Shown in pieces: positions 1 to 12,833 of a stretch of 64,000 nt of DNA (position 1 is the first letter of the stretch; every line of letters starts with the position of its first letter). The stretch covers positions 14,222,501 to 14,286,500 of the forward strand of contig OX327684.1 in NCBI GenBank assembly GCA_946807835.1, written 5' to 3'. The notes under the pieces are model-generated. The model searched no databases. It worked only from the letters and a program-made list of their open reading frames with translations, and had not been told where the DNA came from. Both the position numbers and the translations under genes were made by a program. The DNA is from Ailanthus altissimus. Its lineage: Eukaryota > Streptophyta > Magnoliopsida > Sapindales > Simaroubaceae.

Positions 1-1215
1 CTATCAATGAGAGGGCAGTGCATGCTATTAGACAAATCGACAACCGATTTGTTTAACAGTGGGGATGGTACATCATTTCTTACCAATATGAGACTTTATT
101 TGATTCCTTAACAATTTTGTATTTCTGTAAACTTCTTTGTAATATTGTTTAAAACTCTACAGATTACTCATTTTTGGGGTTTATGTTTGTAGTCATAAGA
201 CTTCTTTAAATACAATCTCGGAGCATTAAGATATGCAACTCACCCATATAAGTTGGTGAATCCTATATCGATACACATTAGACTCCATGAGCATCAGACT
301 ATACTCAACAACACCCAGAGGTTCAAGTTTTTGAATAAAAAATTTAAATATTAATGAGAGATAATAAGTTTATGAATAATAAACCTTATTTATTGGTGGG
401 TAAATAACATTTGGACCCATATTTTGCTGAAAGGAACTGTTAACTGACCTAATTTTCAAAATTACCTATTTACACCTCCTATCGTTAACTTTTTCTGTTA
501 AAATAGATAAAAATAAGAGTAATATAGTCTTTTACATATAAAAGACACGTGGCACAATCTAAAAGGACTTATCAACATTGATCAGTCCTTTGATTGGCCT
601 TAGATCAGTATTCATCGCCGATTATCGGTTTTTGACTAGCGAACGATGGTAAAAATTATCAAAATGAACATCATTAAACTCAAAATTTCGTGATCTACGT
701 GATAGTGAAATTTTTTTCATCAATGGAGTATCGTAGAGATGCCAAAAATAGGGAGATTATGGTAGGGGATGGTGGCCACCATTGTGCACTATCAACAGTA
801 AGGCGGTGAATTCTATTAGATAGATTGACAGTCGATCTGTCCAACGGTGGGGGCGGTGCACTATTTCTTACCAATATGGGACTTTGTTTGATTCCTTAAC
901 AATTTTGTATTTCTGTAAACAATATTATTTAAAACTCTACAGATTACTTATTTCTGGAGTTTATGCTTGTGGTCACAAGACTTCTTTAAATACAATCTCG
1001 GAGCACTAGGATATGCAACTCACCTATATAAGCTAACGAATTCCATATCGATGCACATTAAACTCCATGAGCATCAGACTATACCCAATGACACCCAAAT
1101 GTTAGACCATAAAATGTCTCTAACATACATGAAATCAAAGCGTGGTGGATCACTCACAAGCCCATCGTGGTGCTCAAGTCAAAGAACGACGATTACTACT
1201 CAACTCGAGAAGACT
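1..1215. repeat. Tandem duplication carrying a copia-A LTR fragment
   Basis: The stretch from base 1 is repeated from about base 788, so the unit is close to 787 bp. Each copy starts with the same unassigned 120 bases (ctatcaa, then a run around caaccgattt or cagtcgatct) and continues into copia-A LTR sequence. That LTR part matches the 5' LTR of element 1 near 12030-12320. Bases 326-787 are unassigned AT-rich DNA. The second copy runs into the Athila-like solo LTR at 1216. Copy 1 is cut by the window edge, so the true number of units is unknown. Confidence 0.6.
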
Positions 1216-3110
1216 TGATAAGAAAATATTTAACATTTATTTTCTCATATCTTTATCATGATATTTTATTATTTTAGGAGAATAAATTGCTATTTATATA
1301 CATTATTATTTATTTATAGGGACAAGAACTAAAGTACAAAATTTTCAAAATATATGGACCTATCGCCCCAGCGTCATACACAGCATCGCCCCAGTACTGA
1401 AACAGTGATCAAAATAAGAAAATAAAAAAAAAATGACCTATTTAAGTCGCAGTTCATCGCCCTAGTGCCAGTTAGCCACCACTTCAGCAATAGCTCAGCT
1501 CTTCAGCGCCAGACCTTCACTACTTCAGCGATACAATCTTTTGAACATGGCGACCCAGTGACAGTATGGTAGCGCCCAAGTGACAGCCCGACTCTTAACC
1601 AGATAATAATTGGAGATTTTAAGCTCAAATTAATCCATATAAAAGGCCACTTGTCCCCATCCTTTAAAGAATATCCAAGAGCATCCAAGAAGCTTTCACA
1701 AGAAGACACAACACAAGTCTTAAAGAGCAATTGGAGCATAAATAAAGCATCTATAGAGAGAAATTTAAGGCGTTCTTCGACATCAAGAGTTTCTTAGGTA
1801 GTGCAATCAAGAGCAATTCGATGTTTATATCAGTTTGCTATTGACTGTATCATAATTTCTTATTATTTTTACTGTTGTTCTCTTGTAGCCATGAACAAAA
1901 TTTTCTTTCTAGGGTTAATACTTGAACTTAATATGTGTGCTTAAGTTTCATATCTTTTGAATATTTAGTAAACTTAGTTCTTTGATATTCAAATTACTTG
2001 ATCTTAATGCTTCAATATATTTGGCCAATATATGGTAAATGAGTTGGTAATATTGTTGATAAACTCGGAAGAGGAATTATAATATTTAAACCTAGGCAAT
2101 TTGATGCATGATTGTAGAGTAACATTTAATGTTGCATATGCGAGTTTTAAATTATGATAGGAATATACCTAATTGGCATGTATGATCAATAAGACTTAAT
2201 CTTAATGAGTCTTAATTTATTATAAGTACTATATGAATATAGGTATTTAGTAAATTAAGGTATACTTACATGACCTTGGGAGAGGCTTGTGAATATATTA
2301 ATGTCTTAATCAATAACAAGAACTAAAGGAATTAAATGTTAGAGGATTAATCATCAGAAAGTATATTGATGGAGGGTATTAACCTTAAGTTTTCTCTATA
2401 TTGATATCTTTCAATTTCTTTACATTGTGTCATTGCTTTTATATTTTTAAAATTCATTCTTAGATTTTTATTTTTCTAAATAATTACTAAAAGACATAAT
2501 TTTAATAATTGGTTAGAAAGAAGATATTATCCCTGTGGGGTTGACATTCGACTCTTTTGTCCCTTTATTACTTGCATACGATGGTGTATACTTGCATCAA
2601 ATTTAAGATATAGAAATATCGTATCAAGACCCTTCATTAATGATTTTATAGGATGTTTATAGAGGCCCTTGCAAGTATATTCAGTATCCAATCCTTACTG
2701 AATACTTGCATGCCTATATAAGCTTTTGCTTAACTTAGGGTCTACTAAGACTTCATATGGACAACCAAGATATAGACACACTAATTTGGAAGGTATACCA
2801 ATTGACCTATGTCAGCATCCATAGATCATGAATTATGTTTTCAAGAGTATACTGCATAATAATATTTCTTAGTACTATACAAATATGTCATTATTAATAT
2901 ATTCTCATATCCTTGTCCCATTTCAGACAAGGTTCTAACTCTTAAAATGATAACTTTTAGCGCTCACCTAAACTCTTTTAGATCTACAATTTCTGAAAGT
3001 AACAAGCTTATTACCATATTATTATTAATTAATGATTTATTAAAATATTCATTATATAAATTTTTAATATTTATACAAATTGGCATAGCACGTAAGTACC
3101 ATCTCCAACA
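905..3110 (-). repeat. 3' LTR of copia-A element 1, split by a solo LTR
   Basis: Bases 905-1215 and 2632-3110 align in order with the 5' LTR of the same element (12030-12833). On the plus strand the LTR ends CTCCAACA at 3110, which is the usual TG start on the minus strand. The inner 1411 bases are a separate Athila-like solo LTR. The far (U5) end of this LTR is missing or displaced by the tandem duplication. Confidence 0.8.
1216..2626 (+). mobile_element. Athila-like Ty3 solo LTR 1
   Basis: The LTR starts TGATAAG and ends ATCGTATCA, 1411 bp in all. It is collinear with the 5' LTR of the gag-bearing element at 19748-21190. It is flanked by AGACT (1211-1215) and AGACC (2627-2631), a 5-bp target duplication with one change; intact copia LTRs read agacc here. 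A CCCCAGCG-rich block (about 1360-1560), a TATA-like ccatataaaagg and a terminal stretch with a conserved cctgtggg are present. No internal region remains, so this is a solo LTR left by LTR-LTR recombination. Confidence 0.88.
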
Positions 3111-3120
3111 TCTCCCACTT
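3111..3120 (-). other. Polypurine tract of copia-A element 1
   Basis: On the minus strand this reads AAGTGGGAGA directly before the 3' LTR start TGTTGG. That is the expected place and composition for the plus-strand priming site of a copia element. The matching sites are weaker in elements 2 (14414), 3 (25678) and 5 (54677). Confidence 0.75.
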
Positions 3121-3256
3121 ACTATATTGTCATTCACGATAATATCTAATACCCATTGACTCTATGTGTTTTTTAAACACTATAAGAGTTAGGGCCTTAG
3201 TTAGTAGGTCTAATACACAATCCAAATATTCTACTCTAAATACTATTACGTATCCT

Positions 3257-4661
3257 TGATGCTATATTTCTATATCTTATAATTAAGCGCAAGTATACGC
3301 TATCGTAATAAGTAATAAAGGAACTTAATAAGTCGGATGTCGAACCCACAGGGATAATTTCTTCTTTTTAACCAAATACTAAAATTATGTCTTCCTAATA
3401 ATTATTCAAAAAAATAAAAATCTAAGAATGAATGTAGAAAATATAAAAGTAAAAACACAATGCAAAGAGAATTATGTGATAGCAATATAGAAAAAACTTA
3501 GAATTAATACTATCCCTCAATATGCTTTCTAATGATTAATCCTCTAATATTTAACTCACTTAGTCTTTGTTATTAATCAAGACACTAATGTATTCACAAG
3601 TCTCTTCCAACATCATGCAAGTATACCTTAATTTAGCAAATACCTATATTCCTATGGTATTTGTAATAAATTAATATTCATTAAGATTAAGTCTTATTGA
3701 TCATACATGCCAATTAGGTATATTTCTATCCTAAATTGAAACTTACATATGCAACATTGAATGTTGCTCTACAATCATGCATCAAATTACCTAGGTTTGA
3801 ATATTATAATTCCTCTTCCGAGTTTATCAACAATATTACCAACTCATTCACCATATATTGGCCAAATATATTGAAGCATTAAGATTAAGTAATTTGAATA
3901 TCAAAGAACTAAGTTTACTAAATATTCAAAAGATATGGCAATTAAGCATATATATTGAGTTCAAGTATTAACCCTAGAAAATAAATTTAGTTCATGGCTA
4001 CAAGAGAACAGTAGTAAAAATAATAATAAATCATGATACAATCAATAGCAAATCGATATAGACGTCGAATTTGTCTTGATTGCGATGCCTAAGTTACACT
4101 TGATGCCGAAGAACACCTTGCTCTCTAAGACTCGTGCTCTGTATTCTTGGTGTTCTTGAATATGTCTTGGGGTATTTTTAAAGTCTAGGGTCGAGGGAAT
4201 TTTTATAGGGATTGATATGAGCTTGAAAATCTCAATTCTCGTAGAGTAGGACTCGTACTACCGTTGGATACTGTCGCTGGGGCGCTGCATGTATAAGGCC
4301 GCATCGTTGGAGCAATGGAATGATGGCGTTAAAGCATTGTCCCGTCATCGGTGCGATAAAGATATAGCGCTGAGGCGCTGGCCTATCACTAGTGCGATGA
4401 AGGTCTAGCGCTGGGGCGCCAGTTGCGACTTCAACAGGTCATCTTTTCTGATTTTCTTATTTCAATCACTGTTTCAGAGCTGGGGCTAAAATCCTTGTAG
4501 CGCTGGGGCGATGGACTCATATTTTGAAAACTTTGCATTTTAAATTTTGTTCAAGTCCCTATAAATAATAATAATACACATAAATAATCATCTATTCTCA
4601 TAAAACCATAAAATATCAAAATAAAAACATGAGAAAATATATGATAAATTTGTCCTTATCA
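3257..4661 (-). mobile_element. Athila-like Ty3 solo LTR 2, inverted
   Basis: This 1405-bp LTR is the reverse complement of the family at 1216, 5744 and 19748: on the plus strand it starts TGATGCTATATTTC and ends GTCCTTATCA. The flanks ATCCT (3252-3256) and CTCCT (4662-4666) match at four of five bases. It interrupts the RNase H end of copia-A element 1, which resumes with ctagttaagatctctc as in element 5 near 54830. The GC-rich CCCCAGCG-like block is at about 4260-4520. Confidence 0.87.
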
Positions 4662-5743
4662 CTCCTCTAGTTAAGATCTCTCTAATTATGTAATATTTCC
4701 TCTTCAAATGCTTAGAATTTTGGTATGCCTCTGGCTCCTTGGCTTGAGCAATTGCTCTATTTTTTTTTGTAATATAGTGAGGCATGATCTATTAAACTTA
4801 GGCCTATTTCGAGCTTTGTGACATACTTGTAAATCCACACTACTTCCTTTGCAGCTTCTAAAGCTGCAATGTATTTTATCTCTTAGGTAGAATTAGTTAT
4901 GGATGCCTATTTTGCACTTTTCGACTGTAGCACCGTTGAGAAAAAATATATATTTAGATGTAGACTTTCTATCATTCGAATTAGACTGAAAGTCTAAATC
5001 ACTATATCCTTTCATCTGTAAGTCACTCTCTCCATCAATCAGAAACTTATCCTTTGTACCCTTAAAGTATTTCAAAATATGTTTCATAGCCATCTAATGG
5101 TCACTATTGAGATCAGACTAATACCAGGTTATAACACTTATAGCCATACTGATGTCAAGCCTCGTATATAACATGACATATATTGAGCTACTAAGAGCTG
5201 ATGCATATGGTATTTTAGACATTCTAACACTTTTATATTCTTTTTTAGGACACAATCTCCTAGAAAGATGAATGTCGTGTTTGAAATGTACATCGACTCT
5301 CTTAGAGTTACTAAAGCTATACATTTCAAGAATATATTTTATGTATAAGGATTGAAAGAGTCCTATCAGCCTCCTATCCATAATTCTATAAAGATTTATA
5401 CCCAGTATAGAAGAAGCCTATCCTAAATTTTCATGGAGAAGTTCTTACTTAGATAATTCTTGAATGACTGCAACATACCAATATTATTTCCAATAATAAG
5501 TATGTCATCACATAGAGAACCAGAAAGACAATCATGCTCTTACTGACTTTTCTGTATACACATTTCCTCTTCATTTTTTTTTTATAAAACCGAACCCTCT
5601 AAATACTTCATCAAAACGAAGATTCCAACTTTGGAAAGCCAGCTTAAGTTTATAAATGGACTTATTTAGTTTGTAAACTAGATTAGAATCAAGTTGGATG
5701 TAAAACCTTCAGCTGCTCCATGAATATCTCTTCCTCGAGATAT

Positions 5744-7188
5744 TGATAAGGGCAAATTTGTCATAAATTTTCTCATGTTTTTATTCTTGATATTTTATGA
5801 TTTTATGACAATAGATGGCCATTTATGTGCATTATTATTATTTTAGGGACTTGAACGAAATTTAAATAAAGAATGCAAAAGGAGTGAAAACAGGGACTAA
5901 AATGCAAAGTTTTCAAAGAATATGTCCATCACCCCAGTGCCTCGAGGATTATCGCCCCAGCTTTGGAATAGTGATCGAAATAAGAAATACGACCTGTTGA
6001 AGTCGCATCTGGTGCCCCAGCGACCTTTATCGCATCAGCGATATACCAGCTCCCCAACGCCATCGTCCCACCGCTCCAGCGGCAAAGCCTATTTCACGCG
6101 TCGCCACAGCGACAACTGCATAGCGACCCAACGGTAGCGTGAGTCCTAGTCCGATGAGAATTGAGATTTTCAAGCTCATATCAATCCCTATAAAAAGTCA
6201 CTCGTTCCCATACGGCAAGAACAATCGTAGAAAAACCTAGAGCAATTTAAGAACACCAAAAATACAGAGCACAAGTCTTGGAGAGCAATAGGAGTTTAAT
6301 TGAAGCAACCTTAGAGAGAGATTCAAGGCGTTCTTCGGTATCAAGAGTACCTTAGGGAGCGCAATTAAGAGCAATTCGACGTCTATATTAGTTTGCTATT
6401 AATTGTATCATGATTTTTTATTATTTTTACTGCTATTCTCTTGTAACCATGAGCTGAATTTATTTTCTAGGGTTAATACTTGAACTCAATATGTGTGCTT
6501 AATTGCCATATCTTTAGAATATTTAATAAACTTAGTTCTTTGATATTTAAATTACTTGATCTTAATACTTTAATATATCTGGCCAATATATGGTGAATGA
6601 GTTAGTAATATTATTGATAAACTTGGAAGAGGAATCATAATATTTAGACCTAGGTAATTTGATGCATGATTGTAGAGTAACATTCAATGTTGCATATGCA
6701 ACTTTCAATTTAGGATAGGAATATACCTAATTGGCATGTATGATCAATAAAACCTAATCTTAATGAATCTTAATTTATTACAAGTACCATAGGAATATAG
6801 GTATTTAGTAAATTAAGGTATACTTGCATGACCTTGGAAGAGGCTTGTGAATACACTAGTATCTTGATCAATAACAAAGACTAAGGGAATTAAATATTAG
6901 AAGGTTAATCATTAGAAAGCATATTGAGGGATAGTATTAATCCTAAGTTTTCTCTATATTGCTATCACTTAAATCTCCTTACATTGTATTTTTGCCTTTA
7001 TATTTTCTACATTCATTCTTAGATTTTTATTTATCTGAATAATTATTAGGAAGACATAGTTTTAGTAATCGGTTAAAAAAGAAGAAATTATCCATGTGGG
7101 TTCAACATCCGACTTATTTAGTCCCTTTATTACTTTATACCATAATGTATACTTGCACTTAATTTTATGATATAGAAATATCGCATCA
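5744..7188 (+). mobile_element. Athila-like Ty3 solo LTR 3 with a perfect target duplication
   Basis: The LTR runs from TGATAAGGGC to ATATCGCATCA, 1445 bp. It is flanked on both sides by GATAT (5739-5743 and 7189-7193). Removing the LTR and one GATAT restores the copia RT context ttcctcgagatatccatt seen uninterrupted at 55890-55910. It carries a TATA-like ccctataaaaag near 6187 and the CCCCAGCG block at 5930-6130. Confidence 0.93.
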
Positions 7189-7271
7189 GATATCCATTCA
7201 AGAAAGCCGTCTTTACATCCATCTGTCAGATCTTAAAATCATAATATATTGTAATAGCTAATAGAAATCAA

Positions 7272-7570
7272 ATTGACTTCAGCATGGCTATTGGTGAAAA
7301 AGGATTCCTCATAATCGATCCCAGATCGCTGAATATAACTTTTTGCCACCAATCAGGCTTTGAAGGTCTCTACTTTACCATTGAGCCTACATTTTTTCTT
7401 GTAAACCCATTTCCTATTTAATTGACTTCAGCATGGCTATTGGTGAAAAAGGATTCCTCATAATCGATCCCAGATCGCTGAGTATAACTTTTTGCCACCA
7501 ATCAGGCTTTGAAGGTCTCTACTTTACCATTGAGCCTACATTTTTTTCTTGTAAACCCATTTACATCCAA
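7272..7570. repeat. 149-bp tandem duplication in copia RT sequence
   Basis: Two head-to-tail copies (7272-7420 and 7421-7570) of a segment that encodes, on the minus strand, the N-terminal part of the RT and its upstream linker. The copies differ at one visible base (ctgaatata against ctgagtata) and in one T-run length. The homologous stretch in element 5 (about 55985-56130) is single copy, so the duplication arose in this element and looks recent. Confidence 0.85.
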
Positions 7571-8164
7571 TAGGAACAATTCCTTCATAAAGCTTAACCA
7601 AATCTCAGACTTGATTATCAATGTGTCATACATAGAGTCAATTTTGAATTTTATAGCTTCCTGTCATTTTTCTGAATCAATGTCCAACATCGCCTCTCTA
7701 TAAGTCAAATGATCATTTTCTTCGACTAAGAAAACCTCAAAGGCATATTCGGGTATTCTACATACCTTACAGGTAGCCTTGCGATCCTTTTCGACCTACG
7801 GGGAGGGTGTGTTAAAGATATCTCACTCAATTAAGCCTGAGGTTCCATTATCGGTTCATAAGCTTCTAGATTGACTTTATCAAGTTCAATTCTTCTATAT
7901 TTCCCACGATTCACGAGAAACTATTTCTGAAGGAAAGTGACATTACGAACAACGAATACATTTCATTCCTCTGGATTAGAGAACTAATATCCTATAAAAT
8001 GTTTGGGATATCCAATGAACCAATATTTGTACCTCTTAGTTGCAAATTTATTCTGTTGTGTAACTTTTACATAAGCAGGACAACTCTAAATCTTAACATA
8101 CTTAAGATTTGGTTTCCTGTCAGTCTATGTCTCATATGAAGTGGTGATTGTTTCTATAGTAGCT

Positions 8165-8737
8165 AAGTGCAAACACAAGCGTACACCATTGTATCAAGTA
8201 ATATAGAATTTTAAGTCAAAGTATTAATCCTACAGGGACTATGCGATCTAATTCCTTCAACTAAATACTAAAATTATAACTACTTAATTTTTATTTAGAA
8301 AATTAAAATCTGAAATTTATTTAACTAACCTAATTTTATCAATTAAATCAACTTAAACAGTAATAAACAGGAGATAAATTCACCAAAAGATACTAATCTA
8401 TGGTATAAACTCATCCCCTAGTATTTCATTAGATTCATTAACCACTTAGTTAATTCCTCAATATGAATCAATTATATGTATTAAGTTCATAAACTAAGAA
8501 TTAATGAAATCCAACTATATACTAGGTTAACATAGTCTAACCCTAAAATAATAAGTTTAGTTCATAACAAAACTAAGAGTATCAAACCAATCCATGAATA
8601 ACAGTAAAAACAAGAACATAATAATAAGAAAAGAGAATAAAAACTAATCAAGAACATGTCTTGGGTTACTTCTCTCTCAATTTTAACTTGAAGATTCTCT
8701 CTCAATCTATGATGAGATTAGGTATTTGAATATCCCT
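8165..8737 (-). mobile_element. LTR fragment related to the Athila-like family
   Basis: Copia homology stops at about 8160 (gtttctatagt) and resumes at 8738 (gacaggttaggcatc). The 570 bases between contain gcgtacaccattgtatcaag, tacagggactat, a stretch around ctaaccctaaaataataag, and cttgggttacttc. These follow, in inverted order, the R/U5 part of the Athila-like LTRs, but with clear divergence and no GC-rich block. I see no target duplication. It is probably a truncated LTR of a sister family. Confidence 0.55.
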
Positions 8738-9712
8738 AACTAGACAGGTTAGGCATCGTATGCTTATATGACCTAATCGCATATGCCACAATTTTATATT
8801 ATTAAAAAATTTTAAACTATTTCTTGCGCCCACCTATGCATTCAAGTGCGCTCACCTGTGTATTCAAGACATTTCTTGTTGTATGCAAGATATAATGGTT
8901 ATTCATCAATTGAAAATAAGTTAGCAAAACATAACCATTATCATATAAAAATAAGAAACTATTTCTAATGTATATGATAACCCTCTCTGTCTAACACAGG
9001 GAGTGATATGATTTCCCTTATAATGTTTGGCACATTATAGAAGTTATACAACATGATTGTTCTGCTATATGGGATAAATAATTTAAATTTTCCTATAGCT
9101 TCAACATCTAGGAAATTAACATTTCCAATTGTAAGTTGTATTTCTTCATGATAGAGTAATCTAACTTCCCTCAAACCTTACAATATATTGTAGATGTGAA
9201 AATAACATGTGGTATCTAATATCCAACTTGTACTAGCATCAAATGCTAATAAAGTGTCAATGAAAGGTAAACATAAACCCTAAGAGGTTTTTCTTTTTTA
9301 TTATATAGTACTTTAAACAGTAACATTTACACCGTCCAACCTTACCGCAATGGTAACATTTTCCTTTGCCTTTGTTTTTATCTTGTGGTTTAGATATATC
9401 AAATAACTCTTTAAGATGGTGTATAATACTACTTGCACTATCTATGTGCACATGCTCATACTAAAGATTAGTAGACATTGAGGCAATGATATATGACTTT
9501 ACTCTCAAATCATCATCTATACTTTTATAATAAATCTCAACCTCTTTCGAAGAGGCATTATCAGAAACATCTTTAGTCATTTATTAATGACATATCCAAG
9601 ATTTTCAGAATCCAGAACAATTCTAAGATTTATTAGCCAATCATAATGATTTTTTTATACCCTATAGTTGGTGTGCATCTAATATGTGTAGCTATGAATT
9701 ACTTATATTCAT

Positions 9713-11040
9713 CTTATCTTACTTAATAAAACAGTAGAGGAAATTTTTAGTGGAACATTTCTAATTGTTAAAGTGAACCTTTAGATCATAGATAGAACTA
9801 GTATATATTTTCAATCTAAAGACGCCTTCCCACTGCTTTATATATTCCCTCTAATCTCTCAAATGAAAAGATGAAAGTTCAAATATTTAAAATTTATAGT
9901 AGAAGTAGACTTAATCAACATTTTACTTTGGCTTTACACTTTAACAATATTAGCCTTTGTAAAACCTAAAAGGTAGACACTCTTGTCAATTGCATCTTGT
10001 GCAACTCTTACAACTGATCTTAAACATATTTTATCCTTACAATTTAGCAATATTGGATAAGTGGTTTCCATATTATCTTGTAAATAATCAAATATACGTT
10101 ACTGATACTACCTCACACTTTAGCAATATTGGGCAATAAGTTCGCTTATATTTGCCTTATTTCATTTTTAACTGACATAGTTCAAATCACACCAACCAAT
10201 CTCTCATGCTTTAGTAATATTTAAAAAGACTGAGGCGATTCATCTAATACCGTATTGATAAGATGGACCATGTATACATTATCTCATAATGAAATACATT
10301 TTTAGTCTAATTAAGAGAAATTTTAAAATTATTCGCATCTCATAAGGATATGATTCTCAATCAAATATTTATTTTATGCAATTACAGCTAATCCTCACCA
10401 ATAGCGCTCTCATTGTCATTATAGCGCAAACAAATGACCATAATTTATAACAATCATATGATAGTTATATGGCATAATACAAACATTACATGCATTAAAA
10501 TACAACATAGAGTGAATACCTTGTACGTCGTGGCGTTATGGACTAATCCAGCATGAATTCTATTAACTTAACAACCTAACATCAAGTTCCAATGCCTCAA
10601 CATTTTATTTTAACGCCCCAGTATCCAAAATGCCAACACCTAAGCATTATCACATAACTCACCTCAGCATGACAACTTGTCATTGCCCTAACATAATCAC
10701 ATAACGTCCTAGCGTGCAAATGCTAATGCTCTAGCATGAATTTCAATAAGTTCTGACATCTGGACCCCTCTAACATTAGAATTCCACGTTGTAGCGGTCA
10801 ACCTAGTGTAACACCCCAGTGTCAGACACATGATCCCTCAGCTATCATTTTGATGCCTTAAATTCCTTTGCGTTACACACCCAATGCTTCAGCATTCATC
10901 CAAATTTTTGAACACCCCTATCTCAAGCATGCAACCGTTCAACATCCCTTTAAACAAAGTTCTGGTTCTACACTTAAAAATACAGTACCCATTGTTCCTG
11001 GACTTAAAACACTCCATTCTAACCCAAACAATACAAAACA
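9713..11040 (-). other. Leader (5' untranslated region) of copia-A element 1
   Basis: This lies between the gag start and the primer site and has no open frame I can support. It contains four spaced CAATATT motifs (9939-10223). At 10520-10950 is a zone repeating words such as cgccccagt, cctcagcatg, gtcctagcgtg and gcttcagcatt. The same zone is partly visible in element 4 (ctcagcatgcaac near 31626). Confidence 0.65.
9939..10223 (-). repeat. Four spaced CAATATT motifs in the copia-A element 1 leader
   Basis: Plus-strand copies of (c)tttagcaatattgg start at 9939, 10042, 10118 and 10209, giving spacings of 103, 76 and 91. The first lies 227 bases upstream of the gag ATG. The same order and spacing recur in elements 3 and 5. 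The core CAATATTG is self-complementary. Confidence 0.75.
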
Positions 11041-11053
11041 AGTTCTGAAACCA
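11041..11053 (-). other. Primer-binding site of copia-A element 1
   Basis: On the minus strand the sequence after the 5' LTR (ending in CTAACA) reads A, then TGGTTTCAGAAC. This resembles the copia site TGGTATCAGAGC, complementary to initiator methionine tRNA, with two changes. It marks the inner edge of the 5' LTR. Confidence 0.7.
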
Positions 11054-11054
11054 T

Positions 11055-12833
11055 TGTTAGAGTGCATCTAATGGGTGCATGCATGTGAATGGTGTTCATT
11101 GAATTATAAAATACATGTCATACATACAATTATGCAGTGGAATGAAAATAGAATTTTCTATTCAATAAACACATACGTAATTGAAGTCTATTACAGTAAT
11201 AGAATCCAAAAAACTTACCTTTGAAGACTTTCTGTGAAGAATTGAATTCAGAGCTCACACTGAAGCGATTTTGCAAAACATTCTAATCTGTAACATCTGG
11301 CGGGATTATGAAGCGATGGCAGCATCAATTTCCATCAGGACGATTTTTATTCAACACTTGAATATGAACTCTCTCTATTTTGTTAAATGAAAAAATAGGA
11401 CTTATATGCAACATTTGCAAACATTTTCTTTATATAAGGTCAAATAAAGACCTCTTTACAACATTTGTAAAAATATTTACACTTAGCCAATGAATGCTTA
11501 ACACTTGTCCTTTATGCATCCCATACATGAAGAGAAGTGTTCCATTTCATTTGACATTTTTCATTCATACATTACATGCATTTGCCAAATGTCATACGTT
11601 AAATCCATGCATGCCACTTTTCAAAATTCCAAATAAACAACAATTATTTATAAAATTAAAAGCTTAACTCTTAAGCCTTTGACAAGTGTACTTTCTGAGA
11701 GATCTTAAAACAAATTTTGCTTTCCAAAATTTTTCTAGATCGAACCGTTTGACCTAGTTTGTTACCTCAGTACTCAACGGGTACACTCTATATTATAAAA
11801 CCCCATAGGTTCATATCTATTTGTCTAACAGAACTCTTCCTTAAATTCATGAACGATGCCACACACACGTTATGGATATTACAGAATAACATATTAAACC
11901 ATATAAATCAAGGTTAACCATATATATGTATAATCCTTTCGTCACCTATATCCTAGAAGAGCAGAGATATAGATTATCATTGTCAAATCTCTATATGCTT
12001 TATCATGAATTTATCTCTAGATTTATATTTTTGTAAACAATATCCGTAAACTCCTTTGCGGTATTGTTTAACTCTATGAAAAACTATTTTCCTGAAATAC
12101 AATCTCAGAGCATTAGGATATATAACTCACCTATATGAGCTGACGGATCCTACATCTACATACACTAGACTCCATAAGTATAAGACCCTACTAATGACAC
12201 CCAGATGTCAGACCGTGAAAGGTCTCTAACATATGTGAAATTAAAGTATAGTGGATCATTCACAAGCCCACCACAGCACTAAGGTCAAAGGACCACAAAT
12301 AATACTCAACTTGAGAAGACCTTCCATTGACGGCTCTATGGGATGTCTATTGGAGATCCTAATGAATCTGTTCAGTACCCAGTTCTCACTGAATATTTTC
12401 ATGCTTATATGAGTTTTTGCTAAGCCCATGGTCTACTAAAATTAATCAGCTAGACAATTCTAGTATAGATACACACTAATCTGGAAGGTATACCAATCGA
12501 CATGTGTAAAAAGCCATAGATCAGGAACGATGTTTACGAGAATATGCTGCATAATAAAATTTCTTATCATCATTCGCAACTCCTTGCAACTATTTCATTA
12601 CTAATATATTCCCAAGTCATTGTCCAATTTCAGACAAGGTTCTAACTCTTAAAATGCTAACTTTTAGCACTAAACTAAACTTATTTAAATTGGATCTAAA
12701 CTCTTTTAGATCTACAATAACTAAAAAGTAATAAGTTTAGTACCATATTATTAATAATTTATTGTAATATTCATTGTATAAATATTTAATATTTATGCAA
12801 ATTAGAATGGTATGTAAGCACATTCTCCAATAA
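11055..12833 (-). repeat. 5' LTR of copia-A element 1
   Basis: A 1779-bp LTR. On the plus strand it runs from TGTTAGAGTGC next to the primer site to acattctccaata; the terminal CA has decayed to TA. It shares long collinear stretches with the LTRs at 12834-14413, 17263-19082, 24181-25677, 52633-54676 and, in reverse orientation, 32786-34590. These include the runs around gagctgacggatcc, cactcaacttgagaagacc and cagacaaggttctaactc. Confidence 0.85.

Larger units (their letters stand above)
3121..9712 (-). pseudogene. Copia-A element 1 gag-pol remnant
   Basis: Read on the minus strand, the start is the gag ATG at 9712-9710, placed by agreement with elements 3, 4 and 5. A zinc-knuckle remnant near 9300-9360 reads CYHCGKVGRCKCYC, with Arg in place of the conserved His. 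Protease/pre-integrase sequence follows at about 8965-9250, and linker/RT sequence at 7194-8160. RT continues at 5118-5743, and RNase H lies at about 4800-5093 (KHILKYFKGTKDKFLIDGES). Stops and frameshifts occur throughout. It is broken by solo LTRs at 3257-4661 and 5744-7188 and by an LTR fragment at 8165-8737. The integrase core is essentially missing where the 8165 fragment sits. No product is expected. Confidence 0.85.
905..12833 (-). mobile_element. Ty1/copia-type retrotransposon, copia-A element 1 (decayed, with nested insertions)
   Basis: This is a minus-strand Ty1/copia element read from the 5' LTR (11055-12833) down to the 3' LTR (905-3110). In between are a primer site, a leader, a gag remnant, integrase/linker and RT/RNase H remnants, and a polypurine tract. 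Three Athila-like solo LTRs (1216, 3257, 5744) and an LTR fragment (8165) sit inside it, and the copia sequence resumes correctly after each. The coding parts are full of stops and frameshifts, so it is not autonomous. Domain order protease-integrase-RT-RNase H is the Ty1/copia order. The left boundary lies in the duplicated region near the window start and is uncertain. Confidence 0.85.
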
